From: Alicyclobacillus fructus
Lineage (GTDB): Bacteria > Bacillota > Bacilli > Alicyclobacillales > Alicyclobacillaceae
DNA length: 64,000 bases
Assembly: GCF_017329605.1 (NCBI RefSeq)
Contig: NZ_JAFMTY010000005.1
Coordinates: 1-64,000, forward strand
Reading direction: 5' to 3'
Below, piece after piece: positions 60,435-64,000 of this stretch. The number at the start of each line of letters is the position of its first letter. Positions within the stretch are counted from its first letter, which is position 1. The translations under genes and the position numbers were made by a program. The notes beneath the pieces are model-generated. The model was not told the origin of the DNA. It ran no database searches and saw only the letters and a program-made list of their open reading frames with translations.

Positions 60435-61544
60435 TCAGACCCAGCGCCAGGGATCAACGCCGTCGATGTCGACGCGGACCTCCACTGCCGAACCGAGCGC
60501 GCCGCGCAATCGCCGCGCCACGTGTTCGCAGACCGGCGCTTCGAGCGCGGCATGCGGCACGTCGACGATGGCAAGCCCGTCGTGCACCGCATCCGCCGCC
60601 TGATGATGCGACACGTCCCCGGTCACGAGGACGTCGGCGCCGCGCGCGAGGGCATGCGGAATCCATCCACTTCCGGAGCCGCCGAGCACGGCCACCGTCT
60701 GGACGCGGGTTCGAGGATGACCCGCGTAGCGAAGATGCGGCAGATGAAATACGCGCCTGACGTGATCGACAAAGGCCTCGAGCTCCATGGCTTCGGGCAG
60801 CGTCCCGACGCGACCGATGCCGAAGGCACGGCCCGGCAGCGCGAGCGGATACACATCGTAGGCGACTTCCTCATACGGATGCACCTCGAGCATTCGCGCG
60901 ACAATGCGGTCGAGATCGCGCTCGTAGGCGATGGTCTCGAGGCGCACCTCGTCCACCAGCTCGAGCTTGCCGTGCTCGCCGATGTAGGGCTCTGTGTCCG
61001 GCCCTGGTTTGAACGATCCCGTCCCGGGTGCGCCGAACGTGCAATGGGAATAGCCTCCGATGTGGCCCGCTCCGGCATCGCCGAGCGCCTCGCGCACCCC
61101 ATCGACGTGCGACGCGGGCACGAACACGACGAGCTTGACCAGCTTGTCGCGCCCCGTGACTTCCAGCAAATCCACATTCGCGAGGCCGAGCTTCTCGGCG
61201 ATCACGTCGTTCACGCCACCCGGGGCGCAGTCGAGATTGGTGTGCGCGGCGAAGAAGGCGATTTGGTGCGCGACGAGCTTCGCGATCATCGCTTGGCGCG
61301 GCTTGTCCCATCGAATCTCCGCTAACGGGCGAAAGAGGAGGGCGTGGTGCGCCACGACCATGTCTGCCCCCCACGCCACAGCGCGCTCGGCGACGGACGG
61401 CGTCACCTCGAGGGTCACCACCAGTTTCCCGACGGGACGGGCGGGATCGCCTATTTGAAGCCCAATGCGATCGCCCTCCATGGCCATCCGCGCGGGCGCG
61501 ATCTCTTCCATGGCCCGCACGACATCCGCAACCGTGACGGTCAT
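60435..61544 (-). CDS. Nif3-like dinuclear metal center hexameric protein (YqfO type)
   Basis: A 369-residue member of the NIF3 family with the inserted CutA-like domain. It has AMEGDRIGLQIGDPARPVG and DMVVAHHALLFRPL in the N-terminal half, the inserted region VKLVVFVPASHVDGVREALGDAGAGHIGGYSHC (about 130-230), and AVLGGSGSG and VLVTGDVSHHQAADA in the C-terminal half. It overlaps trmK by four bases, the neighbourhood conserved in bacilli (sigA-trmK-yqfO). Confidence 0.95.
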   Translation of the reverse strand: MTVTVADVVRAMEEIAPARMAMEGDRIGLQIGDPARPVGKLVVTLEVTPSVAERAVAWGADMVVAHHALLFRPLAEIRWDKPRQAMIAKLVAHQIAFFAAHTNLDCAPGGVNDVIAEKLGLANVDLLEVTGRDKLVKLVVFVPASHVDGVREALGDAGAGHIGGYSHCTFGAPGTGSFKPGPDTEPYIGEHGKLELVDEVRLETIAYERDLDRIVARMLEVHPYEEVAYDVYPLALPGRAFGIGRVGTLPEAMELEAFVDHVRRVFHLPHLRYAGHPRTRVQTVAVLGGSGSGWIPHALARGADVLVTGDVSHHQAADAVHDGLAIVDVPHAALEAPVCEHVARRLRGALGSAVEVRVDIDGVDPWRWV

Positions 61545-62305
61545 ACGCGATCCTCCTCCCACATCTCCATCAATACACGCCAAAGCCTTCGGCGCCTGAC
61601 CAAGGCCTCGAGCTGGGCCGCGTGCGCCTCTTTGTTTCCGGCCCGTTCAACGCGCGCGATGGCGCGATCGGCCCGCATCGCGGCGTCCTGAATCCGGCAC
61701 ACAAGACACGGGTTGCGCGTTTGGCACAGGATGGGTCCCACCAGCCAAAGCGCTTCCCATGCCTCGTCCGGTTCGAGGCCGCGACGGCGAAGTTCGGCGA
61801 GCGCCGGTTCGTACGCAGGATCCGGCCCGGATCTCGGTTCCGCAGCCATGATTTCGTACGGCTTGTCCCCCTCGCACACGGCCAATTCGCCGACGAGGTG
61901 AAAACCGAGCCGATACAGCGTCTGACGGAGCACGTGACCCGCGCCCATCGGCTGGAACACCAGCCTTCTGGCCGAGCGGGCCACGTCCTCGCTCCGCGCG
62001 ACCATCTCCGACTGCGCATGCCCTCCCAAGCCTGCCGAGACGATCACGTCCGCCTCGCCGACCTGCAGCGGCTTCAGGCCGTCGCCGAGGCGCAGCGATA
62101 CGCGCGACAGAAGACCTCGAGCCGCGACATGAGCGCGAGCCCGTGACAGCGGACCTTCGCGGACGTCCGTGGCGATGGCGCGATCGACCATGCCTGCCTC
62201 GAGCGCATAAAGCGGCAGATAGGCGTGGTCCGTGCCGATATCCGCAAGCGTCTCACATGGAAGCGCCAACTGTGCCACGGCTGTGAGGCGCGGCCCCAAT
62301 TCCAT
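61541..62305 (-). CDS. trmK: tRNA (adenine22-N1)-methyltransferase TrmK
   Basis: A 254-residue class-I methyltransferase that makes m1A22 in tRNA. Motif I is LADIGTDHAYLPLYAL; IATDVREGPLSRARAHV, LGDGLKPL, IVSAGLGGHA and FQPMGAGHVLRQTLYRLGF follow in TrmK order. Family proteins have GMGG where this one has GLGG. The C-terminal 100 residues are helical and contain Cys pairs (ILCQTRNPCLVC). It is encoded between ydcF and the Nif3 gene. Confidence 0.93.
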   Translation of the reverse strand: MELGPRLTAVAQLALPCETLADIGTDHAYLPLYALEAGMVDRAIATDVREGPLSRARAHVAARGLLSRVSLRLGDGLKPLQVGEADVIVSAGLGGHAQSEMVARSEDVARSARRLVFQPMGAGHVLRQTLYRLGFHLVGELAVCEGDKPYEIMAAEPRSGPDPAYEPALAELRRRGLEPDEAWEALWLVGPILCQTRNPCLVCRIQDAAMRADRAIARVERAGNKEAHAAQLEALVRRRRLWRVLMEMWEEDRV

Positions 62306-62333
62306 TGCAAATCGTTCCTCTCCACAAGTGAAC

Positions 62334-62933
62334 TCACAGCTTCCAAGACGGGGCCTGTCTCCCCTGCAACATATACTGAATGTGCGCGAACACCTCGCGC
62401 AAGGCCGCGCGAAACTCTCCCTTGGTGGACGCGGCCCCGCAGCCCGTCGCCTGGATGCCCATCATCCGCGCGACCGCGAGCGCTCGCGGCAAGTGGTAAT
62501 CCGAGGTAATGATGATGGCGGTGCGATAGCCTCGCGCGCGCATGATGGCGCTGCTGTGGTGCAGATTTTCCCACGTATTCGTCGACATCCTCTCCTCGTG
62601 CACCGCGTCCGCCGGGATGCCGTTCATCACGAGGAACCGCTTCATGCTGCGCGCCTCGGACACCGACTCGTTCTCTCCCTGCCCGCCGCTGACAATGATG
62701 GCCTGGATGTAGCCCTGCCGATACAGCGCGATGGCCGTCCGCAGCCGGGCTGCGAGGGGCTGACTCGGTTCGAACCCGTCCGTGTACGCGCCGAGCACCA
62801 CGCCCACATCGCTCTTCTCCGGCCGCTGCGACCGTCCCACGTACATCAATCGATGCGCAAACCGAAACAGAAAGCCGAGCGAGCCCAGAAGCGCCACCAC
62901 GCACGCCAACAGGCACATCCATAGCCAGGCCAA
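62334..62933 (-). CDS. YdcF/DUF218 family membrane protein
   Basis: A 199-residue protein with an N-terminal membrane segment (MCLLACVVALLGSLGFLF). The DUF218 domain follows: DVGVVLGAYTDG, AAIALYRQGYIQAIIVSGGQGENE, ERMSTNTWENLHHS and IITSDYHLPRALAVARMMG. Relatives (SanA, ElyC) act in envelope maintenance. The TTG at 62933, five bases after GGGAGGGG, is chosen; the ATG at 62918 is an alternative. Confidence 0.85.
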   Translation of the reverse strand: MAWLWMCLLACVVALLGSLGFLFRFAHRLMYVGRSQRPEKSDVGVVLGAYTDGFEPSQPLAARLRTAIALYRQGYIQAIIVSGGQGENESVSEARSMKRFLVMNGIPADAVHEERMSTNTWENLHHSSAIMRARGYRTAIIITSDYHLPRALAVARMMGIQATGCGAASTKGEFRAALREVFAHIQYMLQGRQAPSWKL

Positions 62934-63096
62934 GGCCGCCCCTCCCGCCTCTCCGCATTTCCTCTTCCACCATACGCGGAGGCAGACAGCGGTAGACCGG
63001 CGGCCCGCACGTCTCTCTCGGGCTGGACAACGAAATGAGGCCGCCACGCCCCATCATGAGGCGAGCAGCCTGAACGTCGGGCAGAGTGGATGAGCC

Positions 63097-64000
<904 letters not shown>

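Overview
The window looks like a thermoacidophilic, spore-forming Firmicute of the Alicyclobacillus type. The DNA is GC-rich with bacilli-style Shine-Dalgarno sites. It carries two gerA-gerC-gerB germination operons, an alpha/beta-type spore protein gene with a sigma-G-like promoter, a Spo0E-family phosphatase, rpoD/sigA and a class-A RNase P RNA. The genus is inferred from this content; the sequence alone does not prove it.

Layout. 1-6.6 kb (minus strand): fdhD, a DUF1641 gene and a Cys-type formate dehydrogenase, then a DUF255/YyaL-type gene. The YyaL gene is interrupted by a 33-nt in-frame insert with the architecture of a translational bypass element. 6.8-8.7 kb: an EamA transporter and a short Nif3-like protein. 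8.8-12 kb (plus): TPP riboswitch, tenA-thiD-thiM-thiE. 12-17.4 kb (minus): an A+T-richer block with ger operon 1 and a membrane-anchored glutamate-synthase-like FMN protein. 17.5-23.5 kb: cydABDC (bd oxidase and its ABC exporter). 23.7-25.8 kb: marR plus an MFS exporter. 26-32 kb: AIM24, the riboswitch-controlled B12 importer btuFCD, pduO and cobT. 32.2-34.6 kb: hxlR, queD-queE, a HAD phosphatase. 34.7-39 kb: SASP, ppx/gppA, lgt, a Spo0E-like gene with Spo0A-box-like sites, metA. 39-42.4 kb: a small membrane protein, a CysP/PiT permease, panD, an SGNH hydrolase with a GNAT-repeat tail, and an HMA protein. 42.5-46.6 kb: ger operon 2. 46.6-55.3 kb: DUF1284, a PAS histidine kinase, namA, a two-component system, DUF2231, an SSS symporter with DUF3311, and a GNAT acetyltransferase. 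55.4-59.1 kb: rnpB, then an A+T-richer azlC-azlD pair behind an XRE-cupin-methyltransferase fusion. 59.6-64 kb: an arginase-like gene, a second Nif3-family gene, trmK, ydcF, and rpoD running off the window end.

The most striking observation is at 6360-6395 in the YyaL gene. A TCG codon is followed at once by a TAG stop and a GCCCC/GGGGC hairpin with a UUCG loop. An AAGGAG sequence follows, and exactly six nucleotides later a second TCG resumes the same frame. Joining the two TCG codons restores the family motif GYSTCHWCH. The same arrangement (matched take-off and landing codons, adjacent UAG, UUCG hairpin, SD-like GAG six nucleotides before landing) defines phage T4 gene 60 bypassing. This is the best candidate for a previously undescribed system in the window.

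Several other regulatory signals are readable directly: TPP and cobalamin riboswitches, sigma-A promoters for rnpB and the B12 riboswitch, a sigma-G promoter for the SASP gene, a MarR-type operator, two 0A-box-like sites upstream of the Spo0E gene, and several terminators.
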